From: BMS3ABIN04 sp965554225
GTDB taxonomy: Bacteria; Bacteroidota; Ignavibacteria; Ignavibacteriales; Melioribacteraceae
Direction of reading: 5' to 3'
Assembly (NCBI GenBank): GCA_965554225.1
Contig: CBEVZC010000116.1
Coordinates: 1-9,803 of the forward strand
DNA: 9,803 nucleotides
The position numbers and the translations under genes were made by a program. Numbering within the stretch: the stretch's first letter is position 1; each line of letters starts with the position of its first letter. Below are positions 1-4,750 of this stretch, one piece after another. The notes beneath the pieces were generated by a model that was not told the origin of the DNA, did no database searches, and saw only the letters and a list, made by a program, of their open reading frames with translations.

Positions 1-28
1 ATGGTTGAAGTCTAATTCCATAATTTAA
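1..28 (+). CDS. 3' end of an upstream mini GIY-YIG nuclease gene (partial)
   Basis: The first 28 bases match bases 298-325, the end of the complete GIY-YIG gene that follows. Read in the same frame (codons from base 2) they encode the same last eight residues, WLKSNSII, and the same TAA stop. The window therefore opens inside the end of another copy of the same gene, and the complete gene is at least the second unit of a tandem array. Only the tail is visible, so nothing can be said about whether this upstream copy is intact. Confidence 0.7.
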
Positions 29-81
29 GTTCCGAGGGTTCTGCCGAAGGCATCCCTTTGGGAGAATCCCTCCCCTTCCGC
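1..81 (+). repeat. direct repeat, copy 1 (gene tail plus structured spacer)
   Basis: Bases 1-55 are identical to 298-352 and bases 56-81 are identical to 373-398. Each unit comprises the last codons of a GIY-YIG gene and a GC-richer spacer that ends directly before the next gene or the unique DNA. The spacer contains short hairpins with GAA loops: TGCCGAAGGCA inside a GGG/CCC outer stem (about 37-57), and GGGAGAATCCC (60-70). The spacing between the two copies is 297 bp, about one gene plus one spacer. Confidence 0.85.
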
Positions 82-82
82 T

Positions 83-325
83 ATGTATTTTGCTTATATC
101 TTAAAAAGTTTGAAAGATGGTACTCATTACTACGGCAGTACCGCAAAACTAAATTCACGTCTTAAAATTCATAATTCCGGGAAGGTAAAATATACCAAAG
201 CTCATAAGCCATGGGCGCTGCATTACTATGAGGAATTTCAAACTCGTTCTGAAGCTGTTAGGCGTGAAAAATTCTTCAAAACTATTGATGGATATAAATG
301 GTTGAAGTCTAATTCCATAATTTAA
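83..325 (+). CDS. mini GIY-YIG superfamily nuclease
   Basis: This 80-residue protein is essentially a bare GIY-YIG nuclease domain of the UvrC-like/YhbQ type. The two motif strands are AYI (residues 4-6) and YYGS (16-19). Arg26 fits the catalytic arginine and Glu62 in the RRE segment fits the metal-binding glutamate, with conserved Tyr and Lys between them (YTK, 37-39). Nothing remains for a DNA-recognition domain, so its target cannot be inferred. The ATG at 83 is chosen because MYFAYILKS is the usual family start; there is no Shine-Dalgarno sequence, since the preceding bases belong to the repeated spacer. The gene lies between two copies of that spacer and follows the tail of a second copy of itself. 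It has no evident link to the sulfur genes. Such genes are often labelled excinuclease subunit C-like, but a repair role is unproven, and a mobile or repeat-associated role is an alternative. Confidence 0.85.
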   Translation: MYFAYILKSLKDGTHYYGSTAKLNSRLKIHNSGKVKYTKAHKPWALHYYEEFQTRSEAVRREKFFKTIDGYKWLKSNSII

Positions 326-398
326 GTTCCGAGGGTTCTGCCGAAGGCATCCTCCAAAGGAGTCCTTCGGACCTTTGGGAGAATCCCTCCCCTTCCGC
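298..398 (+). repeat. direct repeat, copy 2, with 20-bp insertion
   Basis: Second copy of the gene-tail and spacer repeat at 1-81. It differs by 20 extra bases at 353-372, inserted between the two identical blocks. The insertion is itself built of small inverted repeats and lengthens the hairpin series instead of disrupting it. Right after this copy the sequence changes to unique AT-rich DNA, so this is the right edge of the array. Confidence 0.85.
341..378 (+). other. overlapping hairpins after the GIY-YIG gene (possible terminator)
   Basis: Two mutually exclusive longer stems can form. CCGAAGG (341-347) pairs with CCTTCGG (364-370), enclosing a CTCC-AAA-GGAG hairpin. Alternatively CCAAAG (354-359) pairs with CTTTGG (373-378), enclosing GTCC-TTC-GGAC. 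A GGGA-GAA-TCCC hairpin follows at 377-387. A T-run begins near 403, about 15 bases after the last hairpin, which is further than in a standard intrinsic terminator. The structures are seen directly; termination is only a possibility. Confidence 0.5.
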
Positions 399-539
399 AA
401 TATTTTTTAGAGTATCATTCCCACGTTTTTATTTAATTGTTCATAACAACTAAATGATGAAATTTTAGAGTTATTGCCGATATTTAAAAATAAATTTGAA
501 ATCTCAAAATATAATAGTATAGTAATCTCTCCGGATTCA

Positions 540-573
540 CAAAAAAGGGATTGCTTTAAAGAAAAACAATACC
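540..573 (-). terminator. probable intrinsic terminator of the leftward operon
   Basis: Read on the minus strand, GGTATTG and CAATCCC form a seven-position stem with one mismatch around a 13-base loop, followed at once by six T residues (complement of 541-546). It begins 35 bases beyond the stop of the DsrE2-like gene, the last gene of the leftward set, and no other gene lies between. The long loop and the mismatch make it only a fair terminator. The rest of 326-608 shows no credible gene. Confidence 0.45.
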
Positions 574-608
574 TGTAAAAATCATGCAATTATAATTTTA
601 TAATATAC

Positions 609-1076
609 TTATGTAAAAATTATGCTTGCTCCGGCAGATTTTTCATAAAAATCGCCAACAGTAATAATATCATCAACTTGGGAACAAAAATCTTCTTTTT
701 TTAGATGAAACATATCAACCGTTGCTTTGCATGCATAAATTTCAGCGCCGGTATCATGAATCATTTCGATAAATTCGCCAACCGGTGGAATATCTAACTT
801 TTCCATTTCCTGTTTCATTTTGGAAGTAGCAAATGCTGACATGCCAGGTAAGCCGCCGACCATTGTTGGAATATGCATTGCAGGGTTTCCGACAGTTGCA
901 ACTTTTAGATGATTCATACGTTTTTCGATAACAGCATCTAAACCAAAAAACGTAAAGAAAAGAGTTACGTCAATTCCCTCCATTCTTGCTCCGTTTGCCA
1001 TTATTAATCCCGGATATACACCTTCCAATGAACCGCGAGAAATTATTATTGATACTTTTTCAATTTGATCTGCCAT
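609..1076 (-). CDS. DsrE2-like (DsrE/DsrF/DrsH superfamily) sulfur-handling protein
   Basis: This 155-residue protein matches the DsrE2 group (Pfam DrsE_2, COG2210). An N-terminal KVSIIISRGSLE segment is followed by a long helix with MANGARMEGI, then the family's TFFGLDAVIEK stretch and a central MPG-containing loop (PTMVGGLPGM, 70-79). Cys116 in IYACKATVDMF (113-123) occupies the place of the conserved DsrE2 cysteine that carries sulfane sulfur as a persulfide in studied members; Cys131 is a second cysteine. There is no signal peptide or membrane segment here, although some DsrE2 relatives are membrane-linked. It is the last gene of the leftward set, 56 bases after the DsrC-like gene, and its ribosome site is weak. 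Likely role: accepting sulfane sulfur from the neighbouring flavoprotein or DsrC-like carrier. The family is clear; the partner is inferred. Confidence 0.85.
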   Translation of the reverse strand: MADQIEKVSIIISRGSLEGVYPGLIMANGARMEGIDVTLFFTFFGLDAVIEKRMNHLKVATVGNPAMHIPTMVGGLPGMSAFATSKMKQEMEKLDIPPVGEFIEMIHDTGAEIYACKATVDMFHLKKEDFCSQVDDIITVGDFYEKSAGASIIFT

Positions 1077-1132
1077 TTTATTTCCCTGTTTATTAAATGA
1101 TTAATATTTATAAATTTTTGCTAAATTTAGCT

Positions 1133-1450
1133 TTATATACATCCTTTTGGTTTGGGAATTCCAGCAATTCTTGCTGCTTTTTTAGCAGGTCCTTTTGGAA
1201 ACAATTGGTATAGCTCTTTTGTAGGAACTCCACTCTCTTTTGTTAACCTTCTTATTGTTGGACCGGTTCCTTTTTCTTCATATTCTTTGCGCATAAAATT
1301 AATTACTTTCCAGTGATCTTCATTCAATTCCATTATCCCTTCTTCTTTAGCAATTTCATTTGCTATTTCTTCATTCCATTGAGTAGCATCTACTAAATAT
1401 CCGTCTGAATCCAGTTCTAAAGTTTTTCCTGAAATTTCTAAAGTACCCAT
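1133..1450 (-). CDS. DsrC/TusE family sulfur carrier with a single C-terminal cysteine
   Basis: At 105 residues this has the usual DsrC/TusE length and runs through the whole family pattern: DGYLVDATQW near residues 17-25, the helix around LNEDHWKVI (42-50), GTGPTIRRLTK (61-71), and the C-terminal arm KGPAKKAARIAGIPKPKGCI. Cys104, next to last, is the conserved CysA. The position 11 residues earlier, where dissimilatory DsrC proteins have CysB, is Ala93. It therefore cannot form the CysA-CysB trisulfide of sulfite-reductase systems, and is expected to carry sulfur as a persulfide, like TusE. There is no TusBCD, DsrAB or DsrEFH in the window, so its partners are probably the adjacent DsrE2-like protein, the flavoprotein or the DUF1641 protein. 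A strong AGGAGGA site 4 bases before the ATG supports the start; 13 bases separate it from the DUF1641 gene. Confidence 0.9.
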   Translation of the reverse strand: MGTLEISGKTLELDSDGYLVDATQWNEEIANEIAKEEGIMELNEDHWKVINFMRKEYEEKGTGPTIRRLTKESGVPTKELYQLFPKGPAKKAARIAGIPKPKGCI

Positions 1451-1463
1451 TTATTCCTCCTAT

Positions 1464-2165
1464 TTAATTTGATAATTGATTTATTTGATCTTCATTTTCT
1501 TTATAATTTTCATTTGCCAAGTTTGACAAAAATTTTAATCCGAATGCCATTCCACGTCTAACCTCAGGTTTATTTAACCTTTTGACGATTGTTAGAAGTG
1601 AAACATTTTCCGCAACCTCAATATCCAGTTTTTCATATACCGAAACTGCATTATTTATTGCATTCAGCATATTCGGCTGGGTTAGACTGCGAACTGTATT
1701 CAGAATTGTAACAACATTATCTCCCAAAGCTTTTACATCTTCAATTGAAAATGATGTAACTATTTTGTCCATTACTGTTTTTAATTCCTTTGCAAAATCG
1801 AAATATCCCTTTCTGTCAAATTCATCCAGATTTTTCAGCCAATCCAAAAATATTTCGCGAGAAACCGGGCTAAAGTCTTCTAGAAATCCTTTTGCATTTT
1901 CAAGCAATTCAAAAGTATTTGTAATGTTGTTTATATTACGATAAAGTTTTTTTACAAGGAATAAAATATCCGCTGAGTTTACACTCTCATGCATGCCTTC
2001 CAGTTCAACAATTGCAGTTTGATAAACATCAGTTCCTATTCGCATTAAATCGTCTTTTAAGTCTTCCATTTCATGTCTATGCTGACGCTGTAGATCAATT
2101 TCATGGAGAATTAAGTCAAGCTTTTTATCTAATTTGTCAATCTGAGTCTGATAATTGTTTTCCAT
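1464..2165 (-). CDS. DUF1641 family protein
   Basis: This 233-residue protein is all-helical by composition and has no predicted membrane segment or cysteine. Residues 5-45 are highly charged and heptad-like, a probable coiled coil. The C-terminal part (about 194-217) carries the DUF1641 signature, RLNKPEVRRGMAFGLKFL. DUF1641 (COG2427) has no assigned biochemical activity. Known relatives include Bacillus YjgD/YrhD beside formate-dehydrogenase-like oxidoreductases, and genes next to SQR-like flavoproteins. Here it starts 2 bases after the stop of the flavoprotein gene, with its ribosome site (AGAGG) inside that gene's last codons, so the two are probably translationally coupled and made in linked amounts. 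An inferred role is as an accessory or docking subunit for the flavoprotein. The family call is good; the function is unknown. Confidence 0.85.
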   Translation of the reverse strand: MENNYQTQIDKLDKKLDLILHEIDLQRQHRHEMEDLKDDLMRIGTDVYQTAIVELEGMHESVNSADILFLVKKLYRNINNITNTFELLENAKGFLEDFSPVSREIFLDWLKNLDEFDRKGYFDFAKELKTVMDKIVTSFSIEDVKALGDNVVTILNTVRSLTQPNMLNAINNAVSVYEKLDIEVAENVSLLTIVKRLNKPEVRRGMAFGLKFLSNLANENYKENEDQINQLSN

Positions 2166-2167
2166 AA

Positions 2168-3397
2168 TTATAACCTCTTTCCGGCCATTGACATTTGTGA
2201 TTCTACCGGCAGCTCTAATCCTTTAAGCAGAAGATTCCAGTAAATCCAGCGGAACATTATTTTTCCGTAGTGATTCATTTTTGTCTCTTCTAAAAGTGAA
2301 AATGGTCCTACACCCGGAAGGGGAAATTTACCGGGAAGCGGTTCGGTATCATAATTAAAATCAATTAAAATCCCCTTTCCAAATCCGGATTCAATATAAC
2401 AGTTGGCATGCCCGTCAAATTTAGCTCTTAAATCTTTACCGTCAATAGCGCTTAAAAAATTCTCGGTTAAAATTTCAGATTCAAAATGTGCAACAGAACC
2501 CGCTTTTGAACTTGGAAGATTTGTAGCATCTCCAATAACAAAAATGTTCTCGAACTTTTCTGAACGCAACGTATGTTTATCGGTTGGTACATAATTAAGT
2601 TCATCTCCCATTTTACTTCTTTCAATTACATCATCACCCATATTTGTTGGAATTGTAATTAAAACATCAAATTCAATTTTGTTTTCATCCCACGAAACAA
2701 TTTTTTTATTTTCATTATCAACTCTTCCTATATTGAAGTCCGGTATAAGATTAATATTTTTCTTTTCTAAGAAATTACCTAAGATTGATGAGGCTCTCGG
2801 TTTTGTAAAGGCTCCCGACAGAGGTGTTACAAAATGGATATCAACTTTATCTCTTATACCTCTTTCGGTAAAATACCAATCGGCAAGGAATATAAATTCC
2901 AAGGGAGCAACAGGACATTTAATCGGCATTTCTGCAATATTCAGGACTAACTTACCACCTTCCCAATATTTAAAGAAATTTGCTAGCTCCGTTGCACCTT
3001 CAATAGTATAAAAGTCAAAAATACTCTTATGCCATAGTTCTCCTGTCATTCCTTCTATCTCATCCGGTCGTATTTTAGTGCCTGTAGCAATAATTAAATA
3101 ATCGTAGTTGAGAACAGCTTTATTTTTTAAAAGAACTCTATTGTTTTCCGGTTCAATTTTTTCTATTTCAGACATAATTACTTCTGTTCCGGCAGGGAAA
3201 AAATCTCTTTTGGGTTTTATAACGTCTTTTCTGTTGTAGATACCGAATGGAATAAATAAAAATCCCGGTTGATAATAGTGAGTTTCAAATTGATCAACAA
3301 TACTAATCTGCCAATCGTCTTTGTCAAGAATTCCTGATAATTTGTTTAACATCATTGTGCCTGCAGTTCCGGCACCTAGAATAACTAATTTCCGCAT
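2168..3397 (-). CDS. sulfide:quinone oxidoreductase-like FAD flavoprotein
   Basis: A 409-residue two-dinucleotide-binding flavoprotein of the SQR/FCSD family. The FAD Rossmann motif GAGTAG is at residues 8-13, the ATGT segment at 104-107, and the second FAD contact, VIGDATNLPSSKAG, at 287-300. Only two cysteines are present: Cys161 in KCPVAPLEF and Cys333 in ANCY. Their context matches the pair that forms the redox disulfide or polysulfide bridge in SQR. The third SQR cysteine of several characterised enzymes is absent. A C-terminal aromatic amphipathic stretch (KIMFRWIYWNLLLKG, 379-393) resembles the SQR membrane-anchoring helices. There is no signal peptide. Expected reaction: oxidation of sulfide to sulfane sulfur or polysulfide with electrons to quinone. 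It lies 15 bases after the regulator gene and 2 bases before DUF1641. A polysulfide-reducing or other FCSD-family activity cannot be excluded. Confidence 0.87.
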   Translation of the reverse strand: MRKLVILGAGTAGTMMLNKLSGILDKDDWQISIVDQFETHYYQPGFLFIPFGIYNRKDVIKPKRDFFPAGTEVIMSEIEKIEPENNRVLLKNKAVLNYDYLIIATGTKIRPDEIEGMTGELWHKSIFDFYTIEGATELANFFKYWEGGKLVLNIAEMPIKCPVAPLEFIFLADWYFTERGIRDKVDIHFVTPLSGAFTKPRASSILGNFLEKKNINLIPDFNIGRVDNENKKIVSWDENKIEFDVLITIPTNMGDDVIERSKMGDELNYVPTDKHTLRSEKFENIFVIGDATNLPSSKAGSVAHFESEILTENFLSAIDGKDLRAKFDGHANCYIESGFGKGILIDFNYDTEPLPGKFPLPGVGPFSLLEETKMNHYGKIMFRWIYWNLLLKGLELPVESQMSMAGKRL

Positions 3398-3412
3398 AGT
3401 TGTTTCCCTTAA

Positions 3413-3847
3413 TTATGGTAATAGTTCTTTTAGTTTATTTTTGATTGATTCACAGCTTCCGAAGCTTCGGTAGACTTCACATTCCCTGCAGTCTCTTCCT
3501 GTACAATAATTATTTTTATGATTTTCCATCCAGCAGGGTTTTGTGTGTCCGTTATAGAATTTACAATTATTCCTATCTTCAATACTACAGTTTACTATTG
3601 CCCAACATGGCAGCAGAGCCAAATTTCTTCTCATTCCTTCTATATTTATTTTATCTTTGTTTATTGTTTTTTGAATACATCTTACTCTTTCCAAATCCTG
3701 CTCAGAATACAATCTTTGATTACTCTCTTTACGAAATGGAATTATTAGTCCTTCTCGTTCATACATTCTCAATGTATAAACCGAACTGCTTAGTAATTTT
3801 GCAGCGGTACTTATTGTATAGATTGGTTCATTGCTTTTTGTTTTCAT
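3413..3847 (-). CDS. MerR-type regulator with C-terminal cysteine-rich (CW) domain, leftward copy
   Basis: This 144-residue protein has an N-terminal MerR winged helix-turn-helix: ISTAAKLL (12-19), TLRMYEREGLI (25-35), then RLYSEQDLERV (45-55). The usual long dimer helix is followed by a compact cysteine-rich region instead of a ligand domain. Cysteines lie at 57, 81, 87, 95, 105, 115, 120, 123 and 132, with two CW pairs (81-82 and 105-106), like the 'two-CW' Cys-rich modules. These could bind zinc or an Fe-S cluster or respond to reactive sulfur; the sequence does not decide which. It is first in the leftward set, with a GATGAGG ribosome site and a sigma-54-like promoter 28 bases upstream, and is probably autoregulated. 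It is the close paralogue of the regulator at 4268-4729. Confidence 0.85.
   Translation of the reverse strand: MKTKSNEPIYTISTAAKLLSSSVYTLRMYEREGLIIPFRKESNQRLYSEQDLERVRCIQKTINKDKINIEGMRRNLALLPCWAIVNCSIEDRNNCKFYNGHTKPCWMENHKNNYCTGRDCRECEVYRSFGSCESIKNKLKELLP
3459..3470. repeat. 12-bp palindrome, also present at the end of psrA-like gene
   Basis: CCGAAGCTTCGG is a perfect palindrome inside the last codons of the leftward regulator gene. The same sequence recurs, extended to 14 bp, at 7663-7676. In both places it is coding sequence near a gene's 3' end, in different reading frames. It may be chance; a short stem with an AGCT loop could form in RNA. Confidence 0.4.
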
Positions 3848-3874
3848 TTTTCCTCATCCTTTGCATTGAATAGT

Positions 3875-3890
3875 ATCAACTTTCTTGCCA
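3875..3890 (-). promoter_or_regulatory. sigma-54-like -24/-12 promoter for the leftward operon
   Basis: The minus strand reads TGGCAAGAAAGTTGAT. Against the sigma-54 consensus TGGCACG-N4-TTGCW it has two mismatches: A for C after TGGCA, and A for the C of the -12 GC. The GG of the -24 box is 10 bases from the -12 G, as required. It would start transcription about 15-20 bases before the ATG at 3847. Its first 14 bases are an exact mirror copy of the element before the opposite regulator gene. A binding site for the MerR paralogues is the alternative reading. Confidence 0.5.
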
Positions 3891-4004
3891 TTATTTGATG
3901 TTAACTTTTTAAAGGATCAAACCCTACTCAACTCTATTCATATTCGTTCCCCATCTACGTCAAAGTAAAACTGAGAAGATTAGGCAAAGTTTAGAAAATA
4001 GTTC

Positions 4005-4069
4005 ATTCTATCAATATTTACTAAAAAATTTCCCCGAGATAAAAACAGAAAAGATAAATATGATAGAAT
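4005..4069. repeat. central imperfect inverted repeat
   Basis: ATTCTATCAATATTTA (4005-4020) and TAAATATGATAGAAT (4055-4069) are inverted copies that differ by one missing base, separated by 34 bases. The centre (about 4037) is near the midpoint between the two outward promoters. Such a position would suit activator half-sites serving both operons by looping; a cruciform or RNA hairpin is also possible. Both arms are AT-rich, so part of the match could be chance. Confidence 0.45.
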
Positions 4070-4224
4070 ACAATATTAAAAAATGAGAAGAATAATATTC
4101 GCAAAAAAATAGACAGTATATCTTTTTAATCTATAAATTAAAAATATAATTATAAATAATTCTCATTCATGAAAATAATCCCAGTTATTAATTCTTTTAT
4201 TAGATCGTAAACACATAATTGCAA

Positions 4225-4241
4225 TTGGCAAGAAAGTTGCT
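4225..4241 (+). promoter_or_regulatory. sigma-54-like -24/-12 promoter for the rightward operon
   Basis: TTGGCAAGAAAGTTGCT matches the sigma-54 consensus YTGGCACG-N4-TTGCW with a single mismatch (A for the C after TGGCA). GG (4227-4228) and GC (4239-4240) are separated by exactly 10 bases, the spacing that defines -24/-12 promoters. Predicted transcription start is near 4251, leaving a leader of about 16 bases before the ATG at 4268. No activator gene of the NtrC type is in the window, so the required ATP-dependent activator would be encoded elsewhere. Confidence 0.6.
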
Positions 4242-4260
4242 AACTGTAGCTATCAACTTT
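4233..4260. promoter_or_regulatory. dyad overlapping the -12 box and start site
   Basis: AAAGTTG (4233-4239) and CAACTTT (4254-4260) are perfect inverted 7-mers separated by 14 bases. Between them, GCTA (4239-4242) and TAGC (4247-4250) form a second inverted pair around ACTG. The structure covers the -12 element and the predicted start, so a protein bound here would block or modulate initiation; one of the adjacent MerR-type regulators is the obvious candidate. On the leftward side only the first arm is well preserved. Confidence 0.4.
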
Positions 4261-4267
4261 TCGGATT

Positions 4268-4729
4268 ATGGAAAAAGAATTAAATATATCTATAGATGAA
4301 CCGATTTTTTCAATCAGTACTGCTGCTAAGCTGCTAGGAATTTCAATACCTACTTTACGAATATATGAAAAAGAAGGTTTGATTATCCCTTTCCGAAAAA
4401 AATCCAACCAACGACTATACTCACAAAATGATATTAAACGAATAAAATGTATTCGCTCAACAATAAATGAAAAAAAGATTAGTATAAACGGTATTAAATC
4501 CTTGTACGCCCTTATTCCCTGTTGGGATATTGTTAAGTGTTCCGAAGAAGATAGACAAAACTGTCCTGCTTACACAGAAAGCGCTCAACCATGTTGGACG
4601 TATGACCACAGCGGAAGAATCTGCGAAAGTAGAAACTGCTATGATTGTGAAGTTTACAAAGGATTAATTGACTGCAAAGACGTAAAAGAATTTTTAAAAA
4701 AGATAAAAAAACAAAGACAAGCTATTTGA
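4268..4729 (+). CDS. MerR-type regulator with C-terminal cysteine-rich (CW) domain, rightward copy
   Basis: A 153-residue paralogue of the leftward regulator, alignable without gaps over about 130 residues, with more than half identical by eye. The MerR helix-turn-helix occupies about residues 14-60 (ISTAAKLLGIS, TLRIYEKEGLI, RLYSQNDIKRI). The cysteine-rich tail has cysteines at 61, 85, 91, 99, 109, 119, 124, 127 and 136, with exactly the spacing of the other copy and again two CW pairs (85-86 and 109-110). The lysine-rich C-terminus (KKIKKQRQAI) is longer than in the other copy. No clear Shine-Dalgarno sequence precedes the ATG; this start is chosen because the residues line up with the paralogue and a sigma-54-like promoter lies just upstream. 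It is the first gene of the reductase operon, 21 bases before the chaperone gene, and is probably its local regulator. The sensed signal is unknown. Confidence 0.85.
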   Translation: MEKELNISIDEPIFSISTAAKLLGISIPTLRIYEKEGLIIPFRKKSNQRLYSQNDIKRIKCIRSTINEKKISINGIKSLYALIPCWDIVKCSEEDRQNCPAYTESAQPCWTYDHSGRICESRNCYDCEVYKGLIDCKDVKEFLKKIKKQRQAI

Positions 4730-4750
4730 TTATAAATTAATGAGATTAAA

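Larger units (their letters stand above)
3848..4267. other. 420-bp divergent regulatory region
   Basis: No credible gene lies in this very AT-rich interval between two head-to-head regulator genes. It holds mirror-image sigma-54-like promoter elements at both ends (3875-3890 and 4225-4241), a dyad next to the leftward one (TTTGAT at 3894-3899 with ATCAAA at 3916-3921), a long imperfect inverted repeat near the centre (4005-4069), and a GAATAATATTC palindrome (4090-4100). About 335 bases separate the two promoter elements, a normal distance for shared upstream activator sites. The dyads are seen; their roles are inferred. Confidence 0.7.

Noticed and set aside
155..400. Minus-strand 81-codon frame opposite the GIY-YIG gene
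   Set aside because: It is antisense to a clear nuclease gene and runs into its repeated spacer; no recognisable protein features.
1..400. CRISPR array or tRNA cluster as an explanation for the left-end repeats
   Set aside because: There are only two repeat copies separated by a full coding gene; no regular spacers and no cloverleaf or CCA features.
407..589. Minus-strand 60-codon open frame in the gap left of the DsrE2-like gene
   Set aside because: It shows no family resemblance, has low-complexity composition and no ribosome site, and it overlaps the probable terminator.
589..604. ATTATAA/TTATAAT palindrome just after the DsrE2-like stop
   Set aside because: It consists of A and T only, with no loop; it would not be a stable terminator, and a better one lies beyond it.
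1120..1131. GCTAAATTTAGC palindrome right after the DsrC-like stop
   Set aside because: It is short, with at most a 4-bp stem once a loop is allowed, and no T-run; it probably arises by chance in AT-rich DNA.
1582..1944. Plus-strand 120-codon frame inside the DUF1641 gene
   Set aside because: Shadow of the DUF1641 gene; serine- and phenylalanine-rich antisense composition.
3445..3873. Plus-strand 142-codon frame opposite the leftward regulator
   Set aside because: It lies antisense to a well-supported MerR-type gene. Its hydrophobic, Cys- and Tyr-rich composition is what the reverse complement of AT-rich coding DNA gives.
4225..4255. A MerR-type sigma-70 promoter with a 19-base spacer
   Set aside because: A TTGGCA -35 could be read, but no acceptable -10 box lies 19 bases downstream. 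The -24/-12 reading is much stronger.
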